A DNA stretch of 64,000 bases, from positions 1 through 64,000 of the forward strand of contig JALBUN010000024.1 in the NCBI GenBank assembly GCA_025174535.1, written 5' to 3'. This DNA comes from Cantharellus purpuraceus. Taxonomy: Eukaryota; Basidiomycota; Agaricomycetes; Cantharellales; Hydnaceae. Under the pieces are notes generated by a model, which saw only the letters and a program-made list of their open reading frames with translations, had not been told where the DNA came from and did not search any database. The stretch's first letter is position 1. The number at the start of each line of letters is the position of its first letter. Of this stretch, positions 10,796 through 24,400 are shown in pieces. Both the position numbers and the translations under genes were made by a program.

Positions 10796-13700
10796 GCAAC
10801 ACCTGAACAGGCTCATCATTCTCATCACAAATATATATATCATCCTGAACACACCTATGCCACTGACGCGTCCTGTCAAACATGCCCGGTACCTTTCAGA
10901 TCCAGGATAATAATATGTTCACCATTACGTAGCAAGCACACTGTTGACCCAGCTATGGCCAATTCCCTTAAGTCCCGGTGTTGAGGGGGTATCCAGCAGC
11001 TGTGCACCGCTCGTTCACCAATGATCCAGTCGTAATTTTCGGTTATAGACAAGAGGTACGCAGGGGTGTTGTTTGTCGCCTCCTGATCAACTGGATCATA
11101 AACATGAAGCCAGAAAGAGTCCAATAAATGGACACGAGTTCCATCTGACAATTGAAGTCGTCTAGATAATGAACTAAACTCGTTTGTCGCGTTTGTCGCC
11201 ACATCCCATATCCACACCGTTCTGACAAACCCATATACGACATAAGTGCCGTTGTGTGAGAAGGCGATGGACCGTACAGGGACCCCAGTCTGTAGCCTGC
11301 TCTCAATCTGGCCTGTCGCTGGGTTCCAGATCTGAACCGTATGGTCCCATGCTCCAAATACAACGCAACTGCCATCGCGTGAGAAGGCGACAGAAGACAC
11401 CATATACGAATATGAAAACCAATCTCACTCTCCATGCGACAATTCCATATTCGAACAGTCTTGTCGGTTGACCCAGATACAACATGGCTTCCATCGTTGG
11501 AGAAGGCGATGGATATTACCTGACCTGAATGTCCTCACAACTCGCATTCTACCGTGTTTGTCACATGATTCCAGACATAAATCGTGCCGTCCTTAGTCCC
11601 AATCACAACATGACTAGTGTCGCGTGAGAGTGCACAACGTATATACGAGGAACATGTTGAACCCAGTATGCTCATAGCCTCTGTCTTGACCTGGTTTGGG
11701 AGCCTAATCTCACTGATGTCCGAGTCTGCGGTAGATATAATCCGCCAGCTGTCATCGAGCCTGCGAACAGAATTGAAATTTGCGTCCCATATCCAAACCG
11801 TTTCGCCGGCCGATCCAGATGCAATGCGACTGTTGTCGCGTGAAAAGGCGACAGACATGACCATCCTTGAGTGACCCTCCAGACTATACATCAACCTACC
11901 CGTTTTCACACACTAGATGTGTACCGTGTCAGATGCCTTCGTAGGCCCCACTGTAGATGCAATCTGACTACAATCAAATGAAATAGCCACTATTGGCCAA
12001 CCGAACGACCCGCTCAGTGTCAGATGTCTTGAGTGGCAAGATATGATTTTGGGGTTGTCGTGTAAGGCGTGAACCAGCGTCATCCCGGTCGCTGTTGACG
12101 AATCCTTACCACCTGTGATACCTTCTACATCCCAGATCCACACTTCACCAAGTGACGCAGCCGCATGTGCTGGGAGTCAGAAGAGACTGCGACAGATGTC
12201 ACCGCATATAAAGGACCCGTGAGCTCACAAGAGAGCTGACCAGATACAATGTCCCATATACAAACGACTCTGCCAGAACAAGACACTATGTACTTGTCAT
12301 TGCTGGACACGGCAACAGCCAGCACTTGACTTGAATGGCCCGACAGGAGGCGTTCTGTTTCGTACATCATCGTATTCCGAACTCGAATTGTTTTGTCCTT
12401 TGATCCAGACACAATGAAGTGGCCATTATGCGAGAAGGCCACGGACATCACTGATCTTCTCTGTCCATCATCATTGCTTATTATAGTTCTTGTGATAACC
12501 CCTAACCCCACCATATATAGAAGACTTTGTGTTTGTTAAATCCCTCAAGTAATGTCGCATGACCTTTTAGCTCAGCCTCCTGCTCCCCTGTCACGCTGTT
12601 CCAGATCCGAACTGTCCGGTCCCTCGATCCAGACGCGATGTGGTTGCCATCAGGTGAGAAAGCCACACAATTCACACCATCCGTATGGCCCTTTAGCTCA
12701 CGCTCCTTCTCTCCCGTCACGGTGTTCCAGATTTGGACTGTCTTAGATGATCCAGAAACAACGCGACTGCCACTGAGTGAGAAGGCAACAGATATGACCT
12801 CAGCGGCGTGTGGCAGAACATGTACCGCCGGCCCCCAGGACTCTGACAACCCATATAGCACTCGAGGCACGTTACGGAAGGCGTCAGCATATCGCTCGCG
12901 CATCAGTGACTTCTTCGGGATCCACACCAGTGAAGAGTGATAAGTTTCAAGAGGGTGCCGGTTAATTGGCTCGGACGCGAATCGGAGAAACCGACGAGAG
13001 TCTTCGACGAGTGGTAGCATGCTCTCAAATCCACCGTGTTTTTTCAAAAATACCTGAGAGAAGAATTAATCAATATTCTTACTCTAAACCAACTTGGTGC
13101 TTACTGAGATTGTTTCGCAGGCTATGTCAAGCGACTTTATCCCCGATGCGATCTCTCTTAAGGCACCAAGACACCCAAACCAGTGAAGCAGATGGTCGTC
13201 GACAAATACAGAGAGAAGATCTTGGACATCCTTTACTGAAGTATGTGCTCGAGCTCTTTCGAGAGTGTGAACAAGGTGCGACGCCCAGTGCAAGAATATC
13301 GTAGGCCTTCGTGGATAGCGTTGGATTCATGGCAGAATGTCTTGTTGAAATCCAAATTGCAAATGTTACGTTTCAGAGACTTACTCAAGCACCGGAGGCA
13401 CCTGACGGTCAACATTCGGTGACTTTCAAACACATCTAGGACGTCGGACAACGGGACGGATCAATGATATAATCGCGAAATGAGGCGTGAAAGGTCGAGA
13501 CTGGATTCATGTCGGCAGCAGGCACATGGATCACGGAGCAGAATGGCGCTAACGCAATCCGAGCCTTGAGACTCTTCATGTTCAACATGGATGCGATGGC
13601 ATCTATTGATAATGGGACCTGAAGGAACACGACTGTGGTAAGCGTCTCCTGCCTCGAAGAGACTTCGATAGGTTCGAGCCCGGAATGGAACGCTTGCTTC

Positions 13701-15935
13701 ATGATTTCATTGTATAACGAATCCGGTGCTCCCGTTCGATTCTTTGTCAGAGTCTCGAGACGTGTCATGTCGGTTAAGCGTTGCTCGAAGTCCACGTCTG
13801 GCACGCCAATATACCGAACAGCAGTCGCGGCGTAAATGAACAATCGGTCCGACCGCTCCAGAAGAATGTCAAGCTCATCCAGAGGAGGCCAGGGAATAGG
13901 GTGCAGGCTCCTTTGAGCAATTGCAGACAAGGAAAATTGAAGGTACGTTTTGATGTCCTTTTGCACCACTGCTCTCTCAACCCTATGTAAAGGAAGGAGT
14001 TTTGGCGGATGGCTAGGGTTGGAGTGAATCGTGTTCTGGATTGTGGTCAGTTCCCGACTCGAAATGAGAAACTTGAGAGGTATGGCTGGAGCGAATGTAA
14101 CGATAGACTTGATCAAACTCTCCACGGTCCCAAGCCTGGTGCATTCATCGACAGCGTCAATAATGATGATTTTATATGTTTTGATAGATATGCTAAGGGC
14201 GCGCTTCACCGGCTCTACCAGAAGCAAGTGGAACTGCTTAGAGAGAGGGTGCAACGAACCCACTTCCGGTTCGTCCTCAATGGCCTGACTTATTGCGGAT
14301 CGAAGGAGAGGAGAAGCCTTAGAAAGTTGGTAGGCAATGGTAGGGATGATGAGAGTTGCGTCTCTGACTTCTTGGGAGACTGAGCGTGAACAGAAGAAGC
14401 TCGCTCCAAGCATATGCTTCTCGTCAAGAATTTCACTGAGGGTGTGAGCGATGCTGGACTTGCCAGTCCCCGCCATCCCGTTTAACCAGCAGACCTTTGG
14501 AGCCAGATCATCGAATGCCCATTTCTCGAGTTCAGCCAAGATCTGTACACGGGTACCCTCCATGCAACCCGTCAGGTGTTTGACGAGTATTGTAAGATGC
14601 GTGTCTGGCATGGGGAAGATTTCCTAATAATCAACATGTCATCAAAGCCCTCCATCACACCACAGCCAACTCACGAGTGCCTTCCTCATCCTTGAGTCTT
14701 TGCATTATCCCCTCTGTCCTGGCACGGTGTCCATCTGCGACCAAGTGACTGTAAGCGAACATGTCTTCTCATAGGCTGCATAATCATTTACTTGGAATGC
14801 GTTCATCAGTATTCCAATGTCACGAAACGACTTTGCAACCAAAGCCGCGTCTTGAGCGTTCTCGAATGCATGTCTAACAAGCCAGCGCTCTTCTACCCGT
14901 TTGATTTTATCCGTGTGGTGCTTCACAGCACTGACACGCGTGAGTTTGAAGGTAAGCCTATGAGGCATGATGAAACGATCACTCACATAGATAATTCTTC
15001 AACGCGACGATCTAGAGCTCGCTGGGAACCATGCTGTTTGTACTTCTCAGCCATGGAGACGATGGCCTCGAGTTTCTGTCTTATTGCTTCATAATCTTTC
15101 TCATTCTGCACTTCATTCTGTCTCATGGGCGTGTGGTTAGTCTTGCACAGTCACTTGTGGCTAAGAATGACCATGACATACATCGATCATCGTCATAACA
15201 CTGCTTAGCCCCGAAGCAGCTGCTTTTAGCGGCGGTAGTGCATATCCTATTCTATCCAGCACGGCAAGGAGACCCTTGAAACCCTCATAAGCAATGTCAC
15301 CCACATCCTTAGCCAAAGTTTGAGGAGCATCAACGCCATCAACGAGCAGGCCAAAGGTTCCACCCGAGTTTGACGGCCCTGCTGCAGGCGGTACAGAGCG
15401 AGGCAGCCCAAGCAACGTTCTACGTTCAAGTAAGTTACGGAATATATCGCGGACACGTTGGAACTTGAACGTGCGGGCTCGCTTTGACATGGTAAGGCAA
15501 ATACTATCAGTCGCTCCTTGTGTAGACGCTGATCGTTATATTCCATTAATATTGTGCTGTTTGTTGCCACGTTTCGCGCCTATGCGCACGTCTGCACAGG
15601 TCTGTACGAGCCTCATGGAACAAGCAAGGCTATGTCCGAATCTCGAAAAGGGGTTTCCACAATCAAACAAAAGGTATATAAATGCAAGTTGACAACAGCA
15701 GCACAGCAGACATCAACTAGTGTGAGGTAATCACAAATACAAGAGCGACATAAATAAAAGCAACGAAAAAAAAAAGATAGAAGCTTGTAGTTAATCTAGT
15801 TGAAGTACTGGCGGCACTGCCGAAGAGTAGGGTATTCTGATCAATGAAAAGTAGTGTCGTCAAAAGTTTGATAATCAACATTAAAACCACTTCCATGGGA
15901 AAATAAACATCTGTATGAAACATCAGCGCCCAGCC

Positions 15936-16410
15936 ATGAAGCAGGTTGTGAAAACCGTATGTGATTTATTCACCAAGCTGAATGTCCTGTTTCTCCTTCC
16001 CCGGGTGAAGCGTGTCTGATGATTGACGTGTTGCTTCAGGCCACATCTTCTTCTAGACACCTACCCGGTTTCCTCATATTCATGCCTATGCCGACGCGTA
16101 CGACCACTTAGTCCGCACGGTACTGTCTCACCGCACACGAAAGGTTAACGATATTACCCTCCCATACCTCACTGGAGTCATCCAGCTCGAAGATTCAACC
16201 CAATCTGAATTCCCTATCCACATTCCATGCATCGTTGACTCACCACACTCCCTAGAGATATTAACGAGGACTACACTCGTCATCAAACGCGTGACGGGTC
16301 GCGACCCAGCGATCTTCCTGCTCGATCCTGGGCGTGGCTGGCATCATGAACAAATCGCATGTCCAAAAGACCTCTTGAAAGACTTATCCCCATGGCGACG
16401 TCCCTGGTAA
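15936..16410 (+). CDS. Possible small two-exon gene (124 aa), unknown function
   Basis: Exon 1 is 15936-15956 (ATG, seven codons). A GTATGT...TCTAG intron follows (15957-16056), then exon 2 16057-16410, in frame to TAA. Exon 2 is 117 codons without a stop and has no ATG of its own, so a simple ORF search misses it. Its composition looks protein-like, for example DITLPYLTGVIQLED and DPAIFLLDPGRGW. No domain was recognised, and there is no signal peptide or membrane helix. It could also be the surviving 3' part of a larger decayed gene. Confidence 0.45.
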
Positions 16411-17728
16411 TTCTTCATGTATCTTGACAAAGTTCAAACATTCCAAGTGGCACTGGAAGGCGTTCTCAACGAGATGTCCATCCATCTTTCATGCGTTAAG
16501 AGCGACGTGGGTTTCGACAAATGAAGAAGTCTGAGAGGCTGCGCGTGAGATGGCCTTGTCAACTAGAGGAGTGACTTTCAACTTGAAGCTTTGGTTGACT
16601 GTGATGACAGGTGTATGCATTGGCAGCTACCACCATGGTAGGCAGCCTGACGCAATGAGGATCCGAGGTCACTTAGATTAGTGTTCGTTAACCACGAGAA
16701 GAAATTGTCTCGTCATTCGACGCATATGACGGCCGTTACTGTAAACACAGGTCGAAGGTGTAGACAGTTATGTTCGTGCCCAACACCTTTTCTCCCCATC
16801 TGAAGACATGGATAAGTGGCCATAATCACGCAGCTGGACGTACAGGTGTCTCAACTGCACCAGGGAGGTCATGGTAGATTAGCGACCAGCGGCATAGAGT
16901 CTGCGTCAGTCAATATCGTCCCTTTGAGATACAAGTTGGTGTGGCGGGGACTGTGAGCAAGCCTTGACATACAAAGATGATACAGACTCGACTCCATCGT
17001 TGCTTTATTCATATGGCCGCATGTTCGCACTCGTTTACACTATGATTAGGAACCAGATTGGCGTCACTCAGTGCTGTATGGAGCATGAAGCTTGAGCGGG
17101 GAGTACTGGAGCTGGGAGCGAGAGAACTCATTGATGGCGCCGTACAAGCAGGTAGCATTCAAGGAAAGCCTTCTGACTTATCAGGCAGTTGCGGATGGGG
17201 GAGAAAAGGCTATGGATTCTGTTCCAGTCATATGCAGTGAAGTAGTCAATGTTGGGGTTTTTGGGTACGGAGTAGGGGAGAAACCACGTTGTCTTATTAC
17301 TAAGCAGGACGACATTGTGTCGGCCCCATCGGCTCTTATCCTCAACAGTCAGTAGAGGAGTGCATGGATCCACAGTCCAGTGAATAAAAATATTTATAGT
17401 TGGAGTGCATTGCGAGGTGATTCTTTGCTGGCTTGTACAATTCACCTTGAGCTTGAGATGTGGATCGGTGAAGATGCGTGATACTCGTCACCGAGCCTTT
17501 ATTTCTTGCTGTCGTCTTTACGGTACACCTTAATGCTCGTGTGGACATTAAGGAAGGATGGGCCTGTGAATGGCACGGAAATGAAGGAGAGAAAATGCAA
17601 ATCATGGAGCATAGTGTACATGTGGCACACGGGCTGGGTGCGCCGTGTTCTCGGGAGTCTATAGGAAGATCCCGCCCAAATTTTTCTTTGCGGGTTAACT
17701 CGAACCACGACTTTGCCTACACACGATC
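16411..17728. other. Intergenic region upstream of the karyopherin gene
   Basis: About 1.3 kb with only short, unconvincing frames on both strands. It should hold the promoter of the karyopherin gene. No TATA box or named site was recognised with confidence. Confidence 0.5.
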
Positions 17729-20700
17729 ATGGACGTATGTCTGCCTATCCAGTTTCTCTGCCTATTAACGCATCCTTCCTCCAGCCTTCGTTCGTACAAA
17801 ATCTGCACAGTCTCCTGCTGCAGACTACAGCACCCGACACGAACGTTATCAAGGCTGTACGGCGCCCCTCCCTTCACTGCCCGTCCGCCCATTCTTATAT
17901 TCATCTCCACGTTATCGTTATTGTAGGCAACTGCAAGCCTCAACAAGGATTATTACAAGAATCCGCTATGTATTCCCGCGCTGTTTGAAATCATCGCCAC
18001 CTCGCCAGAAACAAAAGTACGCTCACGTACCTATCGTCCATAGTCACAACATTTGACTCCGCCACCCACACAGATCCGCCAATTAGCTGCCGTAGAGCTT
18101 CGGAAACGAACAGCAAATTCAAGTGGCACACTCTGGGAACAAGTCCCTCAGGATACCCGACAGACGATCAAGGACAAGATTCTCGAGGTCACATTTAACG
18201 AACAAAGGTGCGTCTCGGGCTTTCAGCAGGATCTTTCTTCTCAGAGACGTGGGTGCAGTGCACTCGTGCGGCACGCGACAGCGCGCGTCGTCGCCGCGAT
18301 TGCCGAAATCGAGCTTCCGTTGGGACAGTGGCCTGCTCTCCTTCCGGCTCTCACACAGACCGCCACATCCTCTGTTGTCTCGCAGCGTGAGACGGGGGCA
18401 TTCACCCTGTGCACGATCTTGGAAAAGACCAGTCTGGAGATGCAGACCCAGCTTCCTGACTTTTTCAAGCTCTTCAGCAGCCTTGCGCTTGATAACGACT
18501 CTCTAGAGGTCCGGATAACATCAGTCAGGTGTGATCTTATGGTGCTTTGCCTTGTCATCTCACAGCTCATGGTCTCGATAGGGCGCTGGGTGTATTGGCA
18601 GAGTACATCGACGCCGATGACAAAAATGCGATTGTGTGTGAGGTTCAATTGCGTCCTTATCCGTGCATCCTGACGTGCGGCGTAGCGGCAATATCAAGAG
18701 ATATTGCCCAGCATGACGGCTGTTCTTGGACAAGTTATTGAGGCGGGTGATGAGAATGCTGCTCGTCAAATTTTCGATGTCTTTGACACGCTCCTGGTTA
18801 CCGTAAGACCTACGTTGCGCTTGTGATGGTCGATTTCTAACACCACCACCCACCACAGGAGACACCTCTTTTGTCCAAGCATGTCCCGCAGCTGGTACAA
18901 TTTTTACTCCAGTGTGCCGGGAACCGCGCTGTTTCTGAGGACATTCGGAATATGACCCTCAATGCGCTCAACTGGACCGTCAAGTAGTAAGTCGCGTAGT
19001 TGTCTTGTTCAGGTGCATTACCTGAACACAACTGGCTATATAGCAAGCGGTCTAAGATCCAAAATCACAACCTCGCGGCTCCCATGCTCGAAGGACTCCT
19101 CCCTATTGTTGCGGAGCCCATGCCTGAAGATCCTGACGAAGAAGCACCGTACCGCGTGCGTGTTCAGTTGCTGTAATTCGTTTCCACTCTCTGACAAAGC
19201 CTCCAGAGTGCTCTCCGTGTCATCGATGTTCTCGCGCTCTCATTACCCGCTTCGCAAGTGTTCCCTCCCGTCCGGACCCTCGTATACAACTACATGTTAT
19301 CAAGCGATCCGAGTCACCGCCGAGCTGCGCTCATGATGCTCGGAACATGCGTGGAGGGCATCGCCGAGTTCCTCGCGCAGCACATCTCGGATGTGTGGCA
19401 GATTGTAGACCGTGGGATGGCGGACGCCGATGCGGAGGTGCGCAAGGCTGCCTGCACGGCAATTGGATGCCTGTGCGAACACTGCGAGGAGGAGTGCGCG
19501 GCACGCCATGCAGAGTTGATGCCTGCCATATTGACGCTGCTGAACGAGCCCGCGACGCAGAAGCACGCATGTATTGCGCTGGATTCGATGTTGGAGATTC
19601 TGCCGAATGATGTGGGGCCGTATCTGAATCCGATCATGGAGAGGCTTGTGGCGCTACTGGATACGGTTCCGCTTGATATCAAGGCTGTTATTATGGGCGC
19701 GATCGGGAGTGCAGCGCATTCGTCCAAGGAGCGGTTTTTACCGTATTTCCAGACGACCGTGTCGAAAGTACAGCAGTTCCTGACGTTGGGCAGCTTGGCG
19801 GAAGAGGTGGAGCTGAAGGGGATCACGATGGACACGCTTGGGACGTTTGCGCAGGCCGTCGGCAAAGAGGCGTTCCAGCCCTACTTTGCGGATCTAATAG
19901 AGCAGGCGTTTGTGTTTGTCGGGTCGGGGGACGCGCGGTTGTCCGAGTGCAGCTTTATCACTTTTGATGTGCTTTCGGAGGTGTTTGGGGAAGATTTCGC
20001 ACCGTATTTGCCCAGGGTCGTTCCGGCAATTATTAAAAGCTTGCAGCAGGCCGAGCACAATCTCGAGGACGACACGAGTGAGTGGGCTTGTCTGTGTATT
20101 TGATGCCTTTTTTTGCTAATGTGTTGTGTGTCTGCTTTGTCAGTTGGGAACGGGAACGCTGCCAGCTACGCCACGGGCGAGTCTTCCGCGAGCCCGATCC
20201 CCATCACGGACGACCCGTTGGGTAGCCAAGGTGAGACGGAGGTCGATGTCGACGAATTGCTCAAAGCGACATCTGCGATCTGCATTGAGAAGCAACACGC
20301 GGCTGGTGCGGTGGGGACGATTTTTGTGGCGACGCGGCGGCATTTTTTGCCGTTTGTGGAGACGGCAACGTTGGAGCTGCTGGGGATGGTGGAACATTAT
20401 AGTGATGGGGTGAGGAAGGCGGCGTTTGATTCGTTACTTTCGATTGTGCAGGTGTTTTATCAGTTGTCGGAGCCACAGGAGTGGGTGGCTGGGGTGCCTT
20501 CCGTGAGTGTCTGTTTTCTTAGCGCGGGGGAGGCTTGGAGTGTGGTCTTGACGTTGCGTATATTTTTTTTTTACAGCAGGTGCCGTTGCATCAGAATGTC
20601 CGGGATTTGGTGAATCATATCCTTCCAAAACTTATCGAGGCGTTTGGGGAGGATGATGAAAAGTGAGTCAGAAGAGCCTCGCCAGAGCCTTGGTTCCTTT

Positions 20701-22091
20701 ACCCTTTTGTTTTGGCGTGATGATATGATATCGTTAAACTCAGCTCACTTCGATGCTTACGAGCGTGTGAGACGAATACGACATGGTCTGACTATTTTCC
20801 CTTTCTTTTCATTTATTTCTTGATGCGGATTCGTGGCTGATCTGCTTGTTTTACTTTATTTTTTAAAGAACCTCCGTGTCTAGTTTGTTTATGGGGCTTG
20901 CTGAGACTATCGTTGAGGTCGGACCTGGATTCGTGGAGAATCGTAAGTATCACCGTTGTACTTCGTCATAATGAGGTGATATTGATGGCATCATAGACCT
21001 CAAGGAGATTTTTGAAATGGTCAGTCTTGTCTTGGAGCAAAAAGCGGTATGCCAAATGGACCCGGACCAAGAGGAGGGCGAGGAGTTTCCCGAGGACCAA
21101 GCCGAGGAGGACTCGATGTTGATCACTGCGGCGTCGGATGTGGTGGCGTCGTTGGCCACGACGCTCGGGGCGCAATTTACGGAGCCGTTTCAGACGTTTT
21201 TCCCGTTGATTGCCAAGTATTATGTGGGTAGCTATGGTGGTGGTTCTCTTGTGTTTGGGGTATTTGACTGACGGGTTGTGTACGTGTCCTTTGTTATAGG
21301 GGAAGGGCCGGTCTATTAGTGACCGTTCGTCGACAATTGGGTGTATTGGGGAAATTATCGGTGGGATGAAGGGGGCGACCACGCCGTTTACAGAGGTTGG
21401 GAATTCGTGTCTTGTACTCGGCCATGGGCTCACCGTTTGCTCTTATTTCTTTCTTTGACAGCCCATCCTTCAGCTCCTGTTCGCAGCCCTAAACGACTCC
21501 GACTTCCAAGTGAAAAGCAACGGTGCCTTTGCATCGGGGATGCTGGTGGAGAACTCAGATGTGGACTTGTCATCGCAGTATATGCACCTGCTTGCTGGGT
21601 TGCGGCCGTTGTTTGAGGTGCCCTCGGAAGGGACAGTGACTGCGCAGGGGAATGCCAAGGATAATGCAGCGGGTGCTGTGGCGAGAATGATTTGCAAAAA
21701 TACGGATGCGGTGCCTTTGGATCAGGTGCGTGTTTGATCGGTTTACTATCTGTAGGGGCTTCACCATTGAATGCTGCCTTTTTATTCGTTTTCTTTCGTG
21801 ACGTAGGTCCTTCCGATCCTCATGTCGGCGCTTCCCCTCAAAAACGACTACCTCGAGAACCGCCCCGTGTTTCGTGCCGTGTTCCACCTCGTACAGTCGC
21901 ATCCCAGCGCGCTCGCGCCGTATATCGATCAGCTGTTGAGCGTGGTTAGCTATGTGCTTAATCCTGAGGGAGCGGATCAGCTGGGCGACGAGACACGGCG
22001 GGGTGTGCTGGAGCTGGTGGGGTTGTTCAACTCACAGGCGCCTGAGAAGGTGCAGGCGGCGGGGTTGGGCGTGTACCTCACTTCGGCGTAA
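17729..22091 (+). CDS. KAP123: Importin-beta family karyopherin, Kap123/importin-4 type
   Basis: A nuclear import receptor of the importin-4/Kap123 class, which carries ribosomal proteins and histones through the nuclear pore (family knowledge). Seventeen exons: 17729-17734, 17785-17856, 17927-18016, 18074-18207, 18259-18528, 18582-18642, 18686-18802, 18859-18986, 19044-19155, 19207-20077, 20144-20502, 20577-20662, 20869-20942, 20997-21223, 21300-21395, 21462-21725, 21807-22091. They sum to 3252 nt (1083 aa) without a stop, close to yeast Kap123 (1113 aa). Signatures are the N-terminal PSFVQNLHSLLLQTTAPDT, the importin-beta N-terminal segment IRQLAAVELRKR, LVRHATARVVAAIA, and HEAT repeats throughout. 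An acidic stretch (DQEEGEEFPEDQAEED) lies near residue 800. The first exon is only ATGGAC; this start gives the conserved N terminus. Confidence 0.95.
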
Positions 22092-22828
22092 TTTCTTTCT
22101 AATGGCGGCCAGCGACACGGGTTGTGTTGGGTGTCTGGTTTGGTTTCATTCTGCGATTCGGCTTCTTAGATCTATCGTCATCCTATCCTGCAGTTTCCCG
22201 TGCATCCTTCCAAGGAATTTGTTACCATTTTTTCTTTTTTCTTCACCTCGCTCCTTAGTCTGCTTATGATCACAACAGTTAATACACCTTTTCCCCTCGT
22301 ATGTACTGATACCCTCCCCCCTTACGCGATAATACGGTATACGGTGCACTACGGCATTGCAGCGTTTAGTCTAGTTTGGTATGTGTGATGCATTAATTGG
22401 GGTGCAGTTCATGGTTAGTGGGAGTGAATCATGCCTGGTTCATGGTCTTTGTCAGGTCAGCTAGACTGTACATTTGGGGATTGTTCTACATCTGCAGTAG
22501 CTGTAGTTAATAGTTGATCACCATGTATTACATGGCCGAAACGGTAAGTTCATTCAAGTTTGGCGGTGCAGGTTGGTCGGTATTATTTCTATAGTTTAAC
22601 GAGGACGTACGCCTGTATCCATGATCTGCCTCCAAAAGACATGCAAGTGAAGTTGTCAATCGAACGTTCTAGCTGCAGCAGGCTATAGAGTATTACGAGT
22701 ACAAGCTAGTACAAGCGACGGAGGCCAACGGGTTTGTTCATCATACAAGAGATCAGGCGCTTACTATTTCGAGCATCGTATTAAAAAAATTATCTGTTAC
22801 CTCGCTTTCGTTGCCACCAACCAAACTT
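22092..22828. other. Intergenic region between karyopherin and DHODH genes
   Basis: About 740 bp, T/C-rich just after the karyopherin stop (a likely 3' UTR), then unremarkable. No ORF worth naming. Confidence 0.5.
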
Positions 22829-24400
22829 ATGAGCTTCAGGCTCAGCCATAGGCTCCTGCCCAAGGTTGGAAGACACCCTACCGTTGCCAGTGGGACTCGC
22901 ACTCTCTTCACGGCGAGTGCACCACGTACCGTGCGGAACATTCTGTCGGCAACAGCGTTGGTCACTAGCACCACACTCCTCCTCGTGTATTATTTCGATT
23001 CTCGTTCTGCAATCCATCGTTATGTATTCGCACCATTGCTGCGGACGAGTCTTGACGCGGAGACTTCTCACAAGGCTGCGGTAAAGATACTACGAACTGG
23101 ATGGGCGCCGAAGGACACGGGCATCGATGACGAGTGTCTTGCTGTTGAGGTCCGTCTGTTCTCTGTCGTTTCTCTCACAGGGACCTAACCAGAAGTTCCC
23201 ATGCAAGTTATGGGGAGAGCGTCTCTCGAATCCAGTCGGTCTCGCTGCAGGCTTCGACAAGGATGGCGAGGCGATTGACGGTCTCTTTGACCTTGGATTC
23301 GGTTGGGTTGAGGTTGGAAGCGTGACTCCGAAACCTCAGGTGCGTTTTATCATGTTTTTCAACTGTAGTATTCTCACTTGGAAAAGTCAAGCCAGGAAAT
23401 GCCAAGCCACGCGTTTTCCATCTCCCGGAGGATAGTGCACTCATAAATCGCTATGGATTCCCCTCACAAGGCCATACATTTCTTGTTTCTCGACTTCGCG
23501 CACGCCAGTCTAGCTCGGATTCCACATCGCCCTCGCAACCGTCTCATCTTCTCTCCGTGAATCTTGGCAAAAACAAATCTTCGCCACCCGACTCAATAGC
23601 TGATTTTATGATCGGAATACGTACTTTTGCGCCGTTTGCACCTGCCCTTGTTATTAACGTTTCATCGCCTAACACCCCTGGCTTGAGGGCTCTGCAAGGA
23701 CGAGGGCTGCTGGAGGAGTTGTTACAGAATGCGACGAAAGAGCGGGATGCTGTGGCCGAGACTTCAGGAAAAAAGGCGCGTTTGATTTTGAAGATCGCTC
23801 CCGATCTGGACGAGCTCGCTGTTCAAGAATTGGCGGAGGTGGTCAGAACATGTGGTGTCGATGGCGTCATTGTAAGTAATACGACCATCACAAGACCAGA
23901 TGGACTATTATCTGGTAAGTTGCCCTCACTTCTGGTCTAGAAAATTTATTAAATTGTTTGTAACAACAGCGGAGAGGGGAGAGCTTGGTGGACTATCTGG
24001 GCCACCATTAAAGCCACTTTCATTGCGTACGCTTTCTCTTCTACGATCTCATCTTCCATCCTCTATCCCGATCATTGGCTGTGGTGGAATTTCATCCGGA
24101 GCAGATGCGCTTGAATACGCACGCGCTGGTGCCAGCGCTGTGCAGTTATACACTGCCTTTGGCTACGGTGGCGTTGGCACTGCACGGAGGGTCAAAGATG
24201 AGATTGCTGAGGAGCTGAAGCGTCAGGGAACTACATGGGCGGAAGTATCGCGGGAGGCGACCCAGCGCCTCGCTTGGAAAGCACCTACAGTTGCGGCGAC
24301 AGAAGGTGACGATCATGATATTGCGGTGTTAATCCGCGAGGCGGAGGAACTGAAGGGTTTGTTGGATGGTGTGGCGGCGAGGTTTTCTGAAAGTGCTTAA
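22829..24400 (+). CDS. Dihydroorotate dehydrogenase, mitochondrial class 2
   Basis: Oxidises dihydroorotate to orotate with FMN and ubiquinone at the inner mitochondrial membrane, the fourth step of pyrimidine synthesis. Exons 22829-23149, 23181-23339, 23392-23914 and 23970-24400 sum to 1434 nt (477 aa). The N terminus is basic ([15 protein letters not shown]), followed by a hydrophobic segment ([13 protein letters not shown]), as in membrane-anchored class 2 enzymes. Core motifs are [52 protein letters not shown] with the serine typical of class 2, [20 protein letters not shown] and [20 protein letters not shown]. The third exon only reads in frame with the acceptor at 23391. The first intron is short (31 nt). 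The ATG at 22829 is preferred because nothing upstream is ATG. Confidence 0.95.

Larger units (their letters stand above)
9319..15490 (-). pseudogene. NACHT-WD40 NLR-type signalling protein, pseudogene
   Basis: STAND/NLR proteins of this kind act in fungal self/non-self recognition and programmed cell death (family knowledge). Exon 1 is 15490-15182, exon 2 15117-14987, exon 3 14930-14792; they code for a helical N-terminal region. Next come the NACHT exon (about 14623-13436; Walker A GMAGTGKSS, Walker B IIIIDAVDEC), a helical linker, and WD40 repeats from 13047 (several VAFS.DG...SGS...IW units) to about 10880. Lesions: a reading-frame problem near 14705; a 1-nt frameshift near 13290; frame changes near 12510 and 12170; TAG at 11913-11915; TGA at 11535-11537; a further break near 11410. 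The tail is split by solo LTR-A (9366-10795); 42 bp on the far side (9319-9360) stay in frame before LTR-B. Confidence 0.85.
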
